From positions 1 to 23,332 of the forward strand of contig JBCBGC010000135.1 of assembly GCA_038527215.1 (NCBI GenBank): a DNA stretch of 23,332 nt, given 5' to 3'. The position numbers and the translations under genes were made by a program. Within the stretch, counting starts at the first letter, position 1. Every line of letters starts with the position of its first letter. The notes under the pieces are model-generated. The model worked only from the letters and a program-made list of their open reading frames with translations. It was not told the origin of the DNA and ran no database searches. Source of the DNA: JAWPMV01 sp038527215. Its GTDB lineage: Bacteria; Bacteroidota; Bacteroidia; J057. Shown here piece after piece: positions 14,631 to 22,730 of this stretch.

Positions 14631-16955
14631 ATGAAAATTCTTCGATTGCGCTACGCGCTTAGCCTCCTGGCAGGCCTCGCTTTGCTAGGGCTTCCATCGG
14701 CCTGTAAAGGCCCCGATACTGATCCAGAACCAGCACCCAAAACCTTCGAGGAGGTCATCCTTGAAGGCGGATATCCGGCTCCTCCTGCCCTACCCTTTTA
14801 TCAGGAAACTAATTCCAGTAGCCAGGACACCACCTTCCTGGACGCTAATGGTGTCCCCGAGACCTGGAATTGCACCAGTAAAGACGTAGAACTCTCTGTC
14901 AACAATCAGGATTTCCCGCTCTTTACCGCCGGGACCGAAGTGATCTTCCCCGGAAACCTACTGCAAGGCAATTCCCTTCAACAGGCTACGCCCAGCATCA
15001 TCCCCCTCAGCAGAGGTCCGGGCACCATCACCATCAGCAGCCTCAATGGCTCTGACTCCACCGGTATTACCCAACCGGTAGATGAGGTGAGCTTTGAATC
15101 CATCGCCGTCGCTACCAACCAGATTATCGGTGCCAATGTGGGCAACCTTTCAGCCAATACTACCCTGGAAATCAGCGAGATCAACTCAACGGAAGAGATT
15201 GGGGTCGCCATGGGATTATCCTATAAAGATCTCAAAACCAACATCAAGGGCTCCTTTGAATACAACAACTCTCAAAGCTACAGCCGCTACCTGGTCAAAC
15301 TGACCCAATCTTTTTACACCCTGGTATTCAGCGTACCGACCGTGGACCAGATTGATCAGACGTTCGGACCTGATGTGACCCCGGAGCAACTGGCAACCTA
15401 TGTCTATGAAGGGAATCCCGCGACCTACATTTCTTCCGTCAATTACGGTCGGGTCTTCTACCTCCTCATTCAGTCTACCCAGTCAAGCACCGAGGTAAAG
15501 GCAGCCATTGACCTCTCGTTTAATGCGGTAGTATCAAAAGGAGAAGCGGACATAGATGTGTCTTATATCAATGATCTGGAGGAAAAGGTAGTGAAAGGCT
15601 ATGCCTACGGAGGAGATGCCAATCTGGCGGGGGGAGCCCTCATGGGAGATTTAAATCAAGTGGCCAACTTTATCAAGGAGGGCGCTGCTATCAACAATGG
15701 GGCCCCGCTTTCCTATGTCGTAAGAAGCCTGGCCGATCCTTCTCAGGTAGTCAGCACCAGCCTGGCTACTCAGTACACCATCACCAATTGTGTGCCCCTG
15801 GGTAAAGGAAAACTGAAGTACCTGAACCGACAGGATCTCTCCACCGCGCTGGGTCTGCCTTATCAGGTCGTTAGTGGAGATATCAATGGAGACCAGCTAA
15901 CGGATCTGGTGCTATATCATGGGCAGCAGAGCGCAAATGAAGTGCAGATAGCCTTTGCTCAGGGCGATGGGAGTTATCAGTTGGGACCTTTGTTTACGCA
16001 TCCTCAAACGCCTTCTATCGGCTGGACCACCTTTGACCTGTATACCACGGACCTGGATGGAGATGGCGCTGATGACCTAATTTGGAATTCCGTTTCGACC
16101 GGAAAAAATTATCTCTACACCGGGCTATCAAATGGGGATGGAACTTTTACCCCTGCTGCTGGCATCACCTACCCCTCTAGTAGCTGGGGTAATTATCAGC
16201 TATTTACCGGAAATTTCAACGGGGACGCCCAAATGGATATCGCCTGGAACGTCCGAAATTCCAGCCATAACCGCACTTATTTTGCCATGACCCAATCCGA
16301 CGGAACCCCGGCAGGCAGCTTAAAACAAACCCAGTTCATTGGCGCTGGTTGGGCTCCTTACCGGGCTTTTACGGGAAACTTTAATGGAGATGCCTATGAT
16401 GATTTCGTTTTCAGAAGATACCAGAACGGCTCTGCCCTTCATCTGGCTCGTTCAGATGGAAATGGAAATCTCAGCACCAACGGCTACGAAATAGGCACAG
16501 GATGGGACAAATATAAATGGACCCTGGTGGGCGAGGTCAATAAAGACGGCTTTGACGATGTGGTGATGGTAAACCGCGCGGCCGGGGTGATCAATATGTT
16601 TCCCGCCAATGGCACCGATGGCATCATCAATTCGCGCATCACCACCTGGTTTGATCTAAACACCGATGATAGTGGCTTTACTCCTTACCTGGTGGACTTC
16701 AACGAAGATGGGGTGATGGATTTCCTGTACAATGATTTGGGAACCAGCAAAAACACCGTCAGGGTTGGCCTGGCTACGGGAGATGGCCGCTTTGATTTCA
16801 AAAGCGAAATCCAATCTCACCCTAGCAGTGGAGAAGACTGGAAGCAGTTTAATAATAAGGCCTATCCGGGACAATTGAATGCGGACAAAAAAACCGACCT
16901 CACTTGGGTTCAAACCGCTCAGACCATGGTGATCTATGTAGCCTTGGCCTTATAA
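14631..16955 (+). CDS. Lipoprotein fusing a cholesterol-dependent-cytolysin-like pore domain to a seven-repeat FG-GAP propeller
   Basis: The protein has 774 residues. The signal peptide ends SAC (C25) and is followed by acidic residues, typical of surface-exposed Bacteroidota lipoproteins. Residues about 37-390 match the thiol-activated cytolysin family: VIFPGNLLQGNSL (104-116), NQIIGANVG (163-171), the signature NPATYISSVNYGRVFYLLI (262-280), AAIDLSFNAVV, and the Gly pair in YAYGGDA (G327-G328) that lets the core sheet open. The two regions that become membrane hairpins fall at about 193-225 and 280-312. C81 and C387 could form a disulfide. Domain 4 and its undecapeptide are absent. In their place seven FG-GAP/calcium motifs occur (416, 473, 527, 582, 634, 688, 747). 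I infer a pore-forming protein with a propeller targeting domain; activity is untested. Confidence 0.88.
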   Translation: MKILRLRYALSLLAGLALLGLPSACKGPDTDPEPAPKTFEEVILEGGYPAPPALPFYQETNSSSQDTTFLDANGVPETWNCTSKDVELSVNNQDFPLFTAGTEVIFPGNLLQGNSLQQATPSIIPLSRGPGTITISSLNGSDSTGITQPVDEVSFESIAVATNQIIGANVGNLSANTTLEISEINSTEEIGVAMGLSYKDLKTNIKGSFEYNNSQSYSRYLVKLTQSFYTLVFSVPTVDQIDQTFGPDVTPEQLATYVYEGNPATYISSVNYGRVFYLLIQSTQSSTEVKAAIDLSFNAVVSKGEADIDVSYINDLEEKVVKGYAYGGDANLAGGALMGDLNQVANFIKEGAAINNGAPLSYVVRSLADPSQVVSTSLATQYTITNCVPLGKGKLKYLNRQDLSTALGLPYQVVSGDINGDQLTDLVLYHGQQSANEVQIAFAQGDGSYQLGPLFTHPQTPSIGWTTFDLYTTDLDGDGADDLIWNSVSTGKNYLYTGLSNGDGTFTPAAGITYPSSSWGNYQLFTGNFNGDAQMDIAWNVRNSSHNRTYFAMTQSDGTPAGSLKQTQFIGAGWAPYRAFTGNFNGDAYDDFVFRRYQNGSALHLARSDGNGNLSTNGYEIGTGWDKYKWTLVGEVNKDGFDDVVMVNRAAGVINMFPANGTDGIINSRITTWFDLNTDDSGFTPYLVDFNEDGVMDFLYNDLGTSKNTVRVGLATGDGRFDFKSEIQSHPSSGEDWKQFNNKAYPGQLNADKKTDLTWVQTAQTMVIYVALAL
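15807..16952 (+). repeat. Seven FG-GAP repeat units inside the cytolysin gene
   Basis: Units start with an acidic loop of the form GDINGDQLTD, TDLDGDGADD, GNFNGDAQMD, GNFNGDAYDD, GEVNKDGFDD, VDFNEDGVMD and GQLNADKKTD, spaced 52-59 residues apart. Most are preceded by an aromatic motif such as GWTTFDLY, SWGNYQLF, GWAPYRAF or GWDKYKW. Seven units are the right number for one closed integrin/PVL-lectin-like propeller. The first five keep the best calcium loop; the last is degenerate. Confidence 0.85.
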
Positions 16956-16965
16956 GTGGCACACA

Positions 16966-17035
16966 GGAAAGTAGCCTGCTGCCTCGGCTTTTGTACGTTA
17001 CCACATCGAAAGTCATGGCTACTTTCCGCTTTTTT
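16966..17035 (+). terminator. Candidate terminator of the cytolysin gene
   Basis: GGAAAGTAGCC (16966-16976) and GGCTACTTTCC (17017-17027) are perfect 11-base inverted arms, followed by GCTTTTTT. The loop of 40 bases is long for an intrinsic terminator, but the arms, the T-run and the position 11 bases past the stop fit. Confidence 0.55.
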
Positions 17036-17041
17036 CAGGCA

Positions 17042-17236
17042 TCAAAATGTCACTTCCGGTCTCAGCACGGATTCAGCCTGAGAACGCCCATATTTTTCAA
17101 GGAGGGGCCTGCCAGCCTCTCCTTGATTTGTGGGACTGAGTAAGGGTTGGCAGACGATCTCCGCCAGATCCGCTGATCTGCTCATCAAGGCAGAAGAGAG
17201 TTGGGGCAGGATGATTAATCCTGATAGAAAAATCAT
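17042..17236 (-). CDS. Possible small secreted peptide, 64 aa
   Basis: An ATG at 17236 opens a 64-codon frame with an N-terminus like a signal peptide (MIFLSGLIILPQLSSAL) and a polar remainder. It occupies the otherwise empty stretch 16956-17473. A GTG at 17332 in the same frame would give 96 residues. A TATGTTTG promoter box lies upstream on the same strand (17384-17377), next to a pair of direct repeats. I recognise no family, and a frame this short can occur by chance. A palindrome lies inside it at 17097-17126 (TCAAGGAG with CTCCTTGA). Confidence 0.25.
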   Translation of the reverse strand: MIFLSGLIILPQLSSALMSRSADLAEIVCQPLLSPTNQGEAGRPLLEKYGRSQAESVLRPEVTF

Positions 17237-17376
17237 ACGAAGGAGAAAGGATGGGTTTTTCAATGTTTGTTGTAAACTGCTTTCAGGTCTGGACAAAAGG
17301 ATCCTGGCAGAGCCGGAAAGCGTGTCCGGCACAGTCGCCTAAAAGGCCTGTCTCAGATCTGAAAAAGTGATTTACT

Positions 17377-17443
17377 CAAACATACGAGGTAGGGGCAGCC
17401 GCCCCTTGGAGAGATGTAACAAAAGCTGGGAGAAATGTAACAA
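17377..17443 (-). promoter_or_regulatory. TATGTTTG box preceded by two 21-bp-spaced direct repeats
   Basis: On the minus strand TATGTTTG (17384-17377) matches TAnnTTTG exactly but has no TTG 20 bases upstream. Instead, GAGAnATGTAACAA occurs twice on the plus strand (17409-17422 and 17430-17443), start to start 21 bp, about 25-60 bases upstream of the box. Direct half-sites two helical turns apart are the layout typical of AraC-family activators, and the gene for such a regulator ends 31 bases away. Confidence 0.4.
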
Positions 17444-17449
17444 TCTCCC

Positions 17450-17480
17450 AAAAACGGCCTAAATAGCCTGTATTCAGGCC
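17450..17480 (-). terminator. Terminator of the hybrid regulator gene
   Basis: On the minus strand AGGCCTG...AGGCC, with a second inner pairing (GCCTG with CAGGC), is followed by GTTTTTGG. It overlaps the stop codon region of the regulator gene. Confidence 0.5.
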
Positions 17481-20398
17481 TTTTCTCGAAACTCCGAAGG
17501 AGAACATGCATAGAGCTCCCGGAAGGAGCGGGAAAAGTAAGAAGGGTCGTTAAAGCCTACAGCATAACCAACTTCCGCGACCGGAAGTCGCTTTTCGCCC
17601 AATAATGCCGCCGCCGCTTTGAGCCTTTCGGTCCGGATAAAAGCAGTGGTAGATAAACCCGTCAAGGCTTTCAATTTACGGTGGAGATTCATCCGGCTCA
17701 TGCCTACAGCCTCACTAAAAGACTGGGCGGTCAGGTCCGGGTCGGTGAGTTTCTCCCCCAGGACCTTTTGTACCCGCATCAAAACCTCTTCATCAACCGA
17801 ATTGAGGGCAATTTCCTTAGGATTGAACAGGCCCGTTTGGCTGTATCGAGCTTGCAATTTCTTGCGCATCTCAATCAGCTGTCGCACCTTGGCCTCCAGG
17901 ATTTTTTGGCTAAAAGGTTTGGTCAAAAAATCGTCTGCCCCTTTTTCAATGCCCTCCCATTCGGGTTCTTCACCAGCCTTGGCCGTGAGCAAGATCAAAG
18001 GGATATGAGAGGTCCGTTCATCTTGCCGGATTTCCTGGGTAAAGGTCAAGCCATCCATGACCGGCATCATGATATCTGAAAGAATCAGATCGGGGGTGTG
18101 TTCCCGGGCCAGTTCCAGGCCTTGCTGGCCCTGCGAAGCCAACAAAATCTGATAGGAGGAGGCAAGGCTATGCTTGAGAAGATGCTGGACGTCTGGGTTG
18201 TCCTCCACGATGAGGAGTAAGGGCTGCTCCGCATCTCCAGAAGGCACGGAATCCACCGCTGGCGTGGCCATGGCTTCGACCAGAGGTAGGTGCGCCTCCA
18301 CGGACCGAGGTGGCTGACTGACCGCCTCCGGATAACTGGCCTGGCCCACCGGAATCTCTGCCACAAACTGTGTCCAAGCTCCAGGCTGGCTTTCGACAGA
18401 AATATTCCCCTGGTGCAGTTCGACCAATTCTCTGGTGAGGGCCAGGCCTATGCCCACGCCTTCCTGGTGCTCATCGCCTTGAAAAAAGCGATCAAATACT
18501 TTTTCCTGAGCTTCTATACTCAGCCCGGGTCCGGTGTTCCGAACGGTGAAGGACAAGCGCGCATCATGAATCTCCGCGCCTACCCTGATTTCCCCTCCTT
18601 CGGGGGTGTATTTAATGGCGTTGCTGAGCAGGTTGGTCAGCATTTTTTCCAAGGCATCCCGATCAAACCAGTGCACCCCTTCGGCCTGGATTTCTACCAG
18701 ATAGGTTTGTTTTTTTTGCTGGGCTGCATAAGCAAAAGCATCGATCAGGCTACCGATCACTTCCCGGGCAGGCCAGGGCTCCACCACCAATCGCAGATGG
18801 CCCGATTCCAGACGGGATAGATCCATTACCTGGTTGACCAGGCCCAATAAGCGTTGGTTGTTGCGAGCCACCATTTCAAAATCTCGCCTATCTTCCGGCT
18901 GAAGGTTTTCCTGGGCCAGGCGCGCTTCGATCGGACCAGAAATCAAGGTGAGAGGCGTTCTGAATTCATGGGAGATATTGGCAAAAAAATCCGATTTCAT
19001 CCGGTCCAACTCCTGCAATTTGCGGGTGGTTTTCTGTTTGTTCTGGTACAGGATCATGACCCCAATCAGGGCCAGACCAAGGATGAGAATGCCCCCCAGG
19101 AAGAGGTTGCGCTGGTTGCGGCTTTGCTGATCGCTCAGCTCATTTTCTGTCTTGAGCAGGGCGATTTCCTGCTCTTGCTTTTCAGTCTGATATACTGCCT
19201 CCAATTCCCGAATGGCGGCTGCATTCTGCAAGGTCGCCAGAGAGTCCTTGAGCTGCATACCTTGCCGCAGCCAGTCATTGGCGATCCGATGCCGCCCTCT
19301 TTGGGTTTCAGCCTCCGCCAGGGCAAAAAAGGCCGCTTGGCGAGCCTCCGCATTTTCTGCGGGATTATTCAGCGCTTTTTCCAGATAGCCTACCGCTAAG
19401 TCTGCTTGCTGCCGGAGCACATAGAGTTTCCCCAGTTCCAGGGCGGCAATCGACGCTTCAGAGCTAATCCCCTCCTGGCTATGGATTTCCCAGGCAGTTT
19501 TCAGAAAGGCCTCGGCTTCTGCCCAGTTTTGCTGCTCTCGTTGAATCATGCCCAGATACCGACTGATTTCTGCCACGGTGAGTTGGTCCTGGATTTGGGT
19601 AAAAAAGTCCAGACTCAATTGCAACAGGCTGTCGGCTTGTTCCCATTTGCCCTGCCGGAAATATACCTCTCCCAAATGCCGATCCGTCGTCCGTAGGTAA
19701 AAGACCGGTTTCCCAGGCATCTGGTTAAACTGCTCATGGGCTTTGAGAAAATATGAAGCGGCAACCTCCAACTCCTCCAGGCGCAGATAAATGGTGCCCA
19801 GGCTTTGAAAGGCCGCGGCTACTACATCTTCCCTCACAGGTTTCAGGCTGTGCAAAGAATCGACTTTGAGAAAGAACTGGATAGCTTCCTTGAGTCGGTG
19901 TTGTTTAAGGTATACATTGCCGAGGGCGGTGTAGGTATCGGGCAAAATGACCTCTTCCGGCAGGTCTTTCAAGACTTCCAGGCAGGCCAGGCAAGCCTGG
20001 CGGGCCGAGTCCATAGCTCCCAGCACCGGATAGGTCCGGCAGAGGCCATTGTAGGTCACAGCTAATCCTTTGGGATAGGGAATGGCTTCGGCAATCCGCA
20101 GGGATTTTTTAAAATACAGAATAGAAGAATCCAGTTGTTGAACCCGCCTGAAATAGTGGGCTTGCAGGTGGTCCGCTTCAAATAGTCCTACTGCATGCTG
20201 GATCTCCTGGCTAAAGGCCCGAATCCGGTGGATATACCACAGGGCACTATCCGGTTGAGGATTTACATGCCGGGCTACCGCATGCTTCCAGGCCAAAATG
20301 GTCTGTAAGTCCTGCTCCTTAGCCACATCCTGAGCGTAGGTTCGCGGTGGACCGCATAGGAGCAATCCAAGGGTGAAGGCAATGCATAATTTCGCCAT
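17474..20398 (-). CDS. Hybrid two-component regulator: TPR sensor, kinase, receiver, AraC domain
   Basis: The start chosen (ATG at 20398, 974 aa) opens the signal peptide MAKLCIAFTLGLLLCG; another ATG lies four codons upstream. Periplasmic TPR-like helices (about 50-400) replace the YYY/propeller sensor of classic hybrid systems. A coiled coil (about 393-425) and a membrane segment (about 431-451) follow. The kinase has ISHEFRTPL with H477 and LTNLLSNAIKYTPEGG as N box. The receiver has LILSDIMMPVMDG with D775. The C-terminal AraC-type HTH has SRMNLHRKLKALTGLS and VGFNDPSYFSRSFRELY. All catalytic residues are present. Such hybrids usually control a neighbouring polysaccharide or stress locus; no SusC/SusD pair is in this window. 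Confidence 0.93.
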   Translation of the reverse strand: MAKLCIAFTLGLLLCGPPRTYAQDVAKEQDLQTILAWKHAVARHVNPQPDSALWYIHRIRAFSQEIQHAVGLFEADHLQAHYFRRVQQLDSSILYFKKSLRIAEAIPYPKGLAVTYNGLCRTYPVLGAMDSARQACLACLEVLKDLPEEVILPDTYTALGNVYLKQHRLKEAIQFFLKVDSLHSLKPVREDVVAAAFQSLGTIYLRLEELEVAASYFLKAHEQFNQMPGKPVFYLRTTDRHLGEVYFRQGKWEQADSLLQLSLDFFTQIQDQLTVAEISRYLGMIQREQQNWAEAEAFLKTAWEIHSQEGISSEASIAALELGKLYVLRQQADLAVGYLEKALNNPAENAEARQAAFFALAEAETQRGRHRIANDWLRQGMQLKDSLATLQNAAAIRELEAVYQTEKQEQEIALLKTENELSDQQSRNQRNLFLGGILILGLALIGVMILYQNKQKTTRKLQELDRMKSDFFANISHEFRTPLTLISGPIEARLAQENLQPEDRRDFEMVARNNQRLLGLVNQVMDLSRLESGHLRLVVEPWPAREVIGSLIDAFAYAAQQKKQTYLVEIQAEGVHWFDRDALEKMLTNLLSNAIKYTPEGGEIRVGAEIHDARLSFTVRNTGPGLSIEAQEKVFDRFFQGDEHQEGVGIGLALTRELVELHQGNISVESQPGAWTQFVAEIPVGQASYPEAVSQPPRSVEAHLPLVEAMATPAVDSVPSGDAEQPLLLIVEDNPDVQHLLKHSLASSYQILLASQGQQGLELAREHTPDLILSDIMMPVMDGLTFTQEIRQDERTSHIPLILLTAKAGEEPEWEGIEKGADDFLTKPFSQKILEAKVRQLIEMRKKLQARYSQTGLFNPKEIALNSVDEEVLMRVQKVLGEKLTDPDLTAQSFSEAVGMSRMNLHRKLKALTGLSTTAFIRTERLKAAAALLGEKRLPVAEVGYAVGFNDPSYFSRSFRELYACSPSEFREKA

Positions 20399-20424
20399 GA
20401 TTCCAGCCATTCAGGTAAAGGTCG

Positions 20425-20460
20425 CTTCAGCATCTGGTCCACAAGCAGGACGTGCTGAAG
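20425..20460. promoter_or_regulatory. Inverted repeat upstream of the hybrid regulator gene
   Basis: CTTCAGCA (20425-20432) pairs with TGCTGAAG (20453-20460), and GTCC with GGAC inside. It lies 27 bases upstream of the regulator ATG and beyond the racemase stop. No T-run follows in either direction, so it is not a clear terminator; a leader hairpin or operator is possible. Confidence 0.35.
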
Positions 20461-20504
20461 GGATAATTTACCGAAAAAAAAGGCTTTGATATAGCGAATA
20501 ATGG

Positions 20505-21215
20505 CTAGCCCACTTTGCGCGCCACCTTGGGAATCGCCCTTTCCTGGCATAGGTGGAAAACGGATTCCGCCAAAATCTGGGTAGAAGGATAGAGCGGAAT
20601 GTCTACATCCGACGCCGTGAGAAAGAGCGGGAATTCAGTGCATCCCAGGATCACTCCATCGCAATCCATCTCCTTAAACATGGTCGCATATCGCTTCAAG
20701 TGGAGGTGCATGAGGTCGTAGCTCTGCCCCTTGAGCATTTTTTCAAATATCAATTTATTGAAGCTTTCCAACTCATGATAAGGAAGCCAGGCCGCTTGTA
20801 AGCCATACCGAAAAAGTTCTTCCTGATACATCAGGCAACCGGTGGTGACTTTGGTCCCCAGGATGCCGATTTTCTTCCCCCCTTTCTGACGGACTTTTTT
20901 GACCACTTCCTCCTGAATAGCCAGTAAGGGCACTTGGGCAAATTCCCGCAAAGGTCCAATAATGCTATGGGCGGTGTTGCAGACCATGGCCAAAAAATCC
21001 ACCTGGGGTTGGATACGGGCGATCTCCGTGGAAACCAGGTCGAATAGTTTGTCCAGGTCATACATCCGCTGCGAAAACTCCCATACGGACATGCTGTTGA
21101 TAATCATGGGGGGATAATTGGCCTCGTCGCTTTGTTGCGCCAGCCGCATGATTTCTTCATAGAAAAGGGCGGTAGATTGAGGCCCCAGCCCACCTAATAT
21201 TCCTGCAGTTTTCAT
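20505..21215 (-). CDS. Aspartate/glutamate racemase-family protein
   Basis: The start at 21215 (236 aa) gives the family's usual N-terminus, MKTAGILGGLGPQSTALFYEE. The two catalytic cysteines are both present: C79 in MVCNTAH and C192 in LGCTEFP. NSMSVWEF is the usual substrate-side segment. The family uses a cofactor-independent two-base mechanism to racemise acidic amino acids, mostly aspartate in this branch; the substrate cannot be fixed from sequence. It is the third gene of a minus-strand run after the acyltransferase and the methyltransferase, 72 bases behind the latter, with a weak hairpin between. If the genes work together, it would supply a D-amino acid. Confidence 0.9.
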   Translation of the reverse strand: MKTAGILGGLGPQSTALFYEEIMRLAQQSDEANYPPMIINSMSVWEFSQRMYDLDKLFDLVSTEIARIQPQVDFLAMVCNTAHSIIGPLREFAQVPLLAIQEEVVKKVRQKGGKKIGILGTKVTTGCLMYQEELFRYGLQAAWLPYHELESFNKLIFEKMLKGQSYDLMHLHLKRYATMFKEMDCDGVILGCTEFPLFLTASDVDIPLYPSTQILAESVFHLCQERAIPKVARKVG

Positions 21216-21232
21216 TATTTGAATAGTTAGAA

Positions 21233-21268
21233 CAAAAGCAAAAGACCAGGAGGCCAACTACCTCCTGG
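21233..21268 (-). terminator. Weak terminator or attenuator before the racemase gene
   Basis: On the minus strand CCAGGAGG (21268-21261) and CCTCCTGG (21253-21246) form an 8-pair stem with a 7-base loop, followed by TCTTTTGCTTTTG. It may cut down, rather than end, transcription into the racemase gene. Confidence 0.45.
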
Positions 21269-21287
21269 CACAGGGAAGAGAGATTAT

Positions 21288-22016
21288 TTACGCTGGTTTC
21301 CGAACCACGGCCAGATCGCTCAATCCCCTAAAACACATCCGGCTTTCCACGATTTCGAAGCCTGCTCCTTGGATCGCCGCTCGATATGCTTCGGGGCTAT
21401 GGGTCCACAGTTCCCCTTTTCGCTGCTGATGACGAATCAGGCGATTTTGTTCACTGACCACCCTGGCTTCCTGGAAAATGCGCAAGGTTCTCTTCAACCC
21501 ATAACGCTTCAACAAATGGGCAGAAATGGCCACTTGCCATTCCCATACATTTACGATTCGGCCGGGATCTACCAACAAGCCAATGCCTCCCGGCTCCAGC
21601 CAGTCATACATATCCCGCAGGCTTTGGTGGGGGTCAGGAAAGGTATAGAGGGCATGAACAGACAGGATGGCTCGCAGGCTGCCGGGAGCTAAGCTCACGG
21701 CTTCCGCACCTTTCTCGATAAAATCCAGGTTCCCCAATCCCGCTGCCACTTTTTTTTGTCTTGCCCGCGCGTTCATGGCTGAATTATTATCGATATGCAG
21801 GACCCGGGCCGAAGGAAAACGCTCCGCCAGAAGCACCGAATAATTTCCAGTGCCAGCTCCCAGGTCTGCGATCAGATCCCCTTCCTCCATTGGCCATGCG
21901 GAGATCATGGTCGTGATCTCTTCCCGAAGCTGCTGGTAAAAAGGATTGTAATCCAGCAGCATATCGTATTTCTCGGCATACTGATGCCAGTCGACAGTTT
22001 TAGACAGTGGTGCCAT
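21288..22016 (-). CDS. Class I SAM-dependent methyltransferase
   Basis: The protein has 242 residues. Motif I is LIADLGAGTGNYS (48-60), with acidic D76 at the end of strand 2 in VLHIDNN, a motif II/post-I segment LRAILSVHALYTFPDP and motif III around LEPGGIGLLVDPG. The N-terminal QYAEKYDMLLDYNPFY is typical of small-molecule methyltransferases of the UbiE/Methyltransf_11 type. The substrate is not visible. The ATG lies 17 bases inside the end of the acyltransferase gene, which shows tight coupling and suggests that it methylates that enzyme's product or a precursor. Confidence 0.88.
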   Translation of the reverse strand: MAPLSKTVDWHQYAEKYDMLLDYNPFYQQLREEITTMISAWPMEEGDLIADLGAGTGNYSVLLAERFPSARVLHIDNNSAMNARARQKKVAAGLGNLDFIEKGAEAVSLAPGSLRAILSVHALYTFPDPHQSLRDMYDWLEPGGIGLLVDPGRIVNVWEWQVAISAHLLKRYGLKRTLRIFQEARVVSEQNRLIRHQQRKGELWTHSPEAYRAAIQGAGFEIVESRMCFRGLSDLAVVRKPA

Positions 22017-22707
22017 GTGCGTAAGCTAAAGTAGGTTGGGCTAAATGATGGGCATACCTTTCGTAGTCCTCCAAGTGAAGGGCGGCAATAGAAGCGTTTC
22101 GGGCCAGGAGGGCCCGGCTTTCATAGGGGGTAGACAGCAGCACCGCTTCAAACTGAAAGCCCTCCACAGGCAGCTGCGGAGATATCGGTTCAAAGCCCAT
22201 CAATCGCTTGTAAAAGGCCTTATGCTTAGGTCTTACCGCCGTGATCACATGCTGGCAATTATCATAGAGGCAACTGATGGTCTGGATGCGAAAAAGCAGG
22301 TATTGAGCCGTGATGGATTTACGTGCATTAAAGCCTGGTTCTACCACATATCTGTTAGATTCCAGCAGGCGGGTATTCAGCCCCAGGCTTTCAGCTACGT
22401 GGGGCCGGTAGGCATCCATGCAGGTAGTGGGTTGCCAGTTATAGCGATCCGCCCAGATCAAGCTGCGAATACTGGCTACGGGTTTTCCCTCAAACCAAAG
22501 TAAGTGGGTACGGGCATTGGATTGAAGGTCATATTGATCCGTAGCCAACGCTGTTTCATTTTCGGGAATGCCATCTACGCTCCGGTATGCTTTATACCGA
22601 AGCCGGCAGGCAGTTTCCAGGCTCTCAGGGGTGGTACACAATTGAGCGGTAAAGCCGGCTTCTTCAAAGAGGAAGCCCGGCATAGGGACTTGTTCACTTG
22701 TTTTCAT
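22000..22707 (-). CDS. FeeM/LuxI-superfamily N-acyl amino acid synthase-like acyltransferase
   Basis: This 235-aa protein has a GNAT-like acyl-synthase fold by motif. It has LRYKAY (36-41) like the R-x-x-VF of LuxI; TDQYDLQSNARTHLLWFEG (56-74), the D-x-YD...A-x-hLL core of LuxI and FeeM; IRSL (80-83); and LESNRYVVEPGFN (115-127), equal to the E-x-x-R catalytic/binding motif. RPKHKAFYKRLMGFEPI is the late FeeM-type segment. FeeM joins a fatty acyl group from acyl carrier protein to an amino acid such as tyrosine. The last ~40 residues are a helical extension. It is the first gene of the run and has a 15-bp palindrome 24 bases upstream. Superfamily call is good; the product is unknown. Confidence 0.75.
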   Translation of the reverse strand: MKTSEQVPMPGFLFEEAGFTAQLCTTPESLETACRLRYKAYRSVDGIPENETALATDQYDLQSNARTHLLWFEGKPVASIRSLIWADRYNWQPTTCMDAYRPHVAESLGLNTRLLESNRYVVEPGFNARKSITAQYLLFRIQTISCLYDNCQHVITAVRPKHKAFYKRLMGFEPISPQLPVEGFQFEAVLLSTPYESRALLARNASIAALHLEDYERYAHHLAQPTLAYAHGTTV

Positions 22708-22730
22708 AGGTCTACATACTTAGCATGCCT

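Noticed and set aside
17097..17126. TCAAGGAG/CTCCTTGA hairpin as a terminator
   Set aside because: No T-run follows the stem in either direction, and it lies inside the possible small frame.
18290..18820. 176-codon open frame on the plus strand
   Set aside because: It lies wholly antisense to the kinase part of the hybrid regulator, whose motifs are intact, and has no domain of its own.
18854..19399. 181-codon open frame on the plus strand
   Set aside because: Antisense shadow of the TPR/kinase gene; composition reflects the reverse complement of that gene.
22045..22503. 152-codon frame on the plus strand
   Set aside because: Antisense to the FeeM/LuxI-like gene, where the recognisable motifs are.
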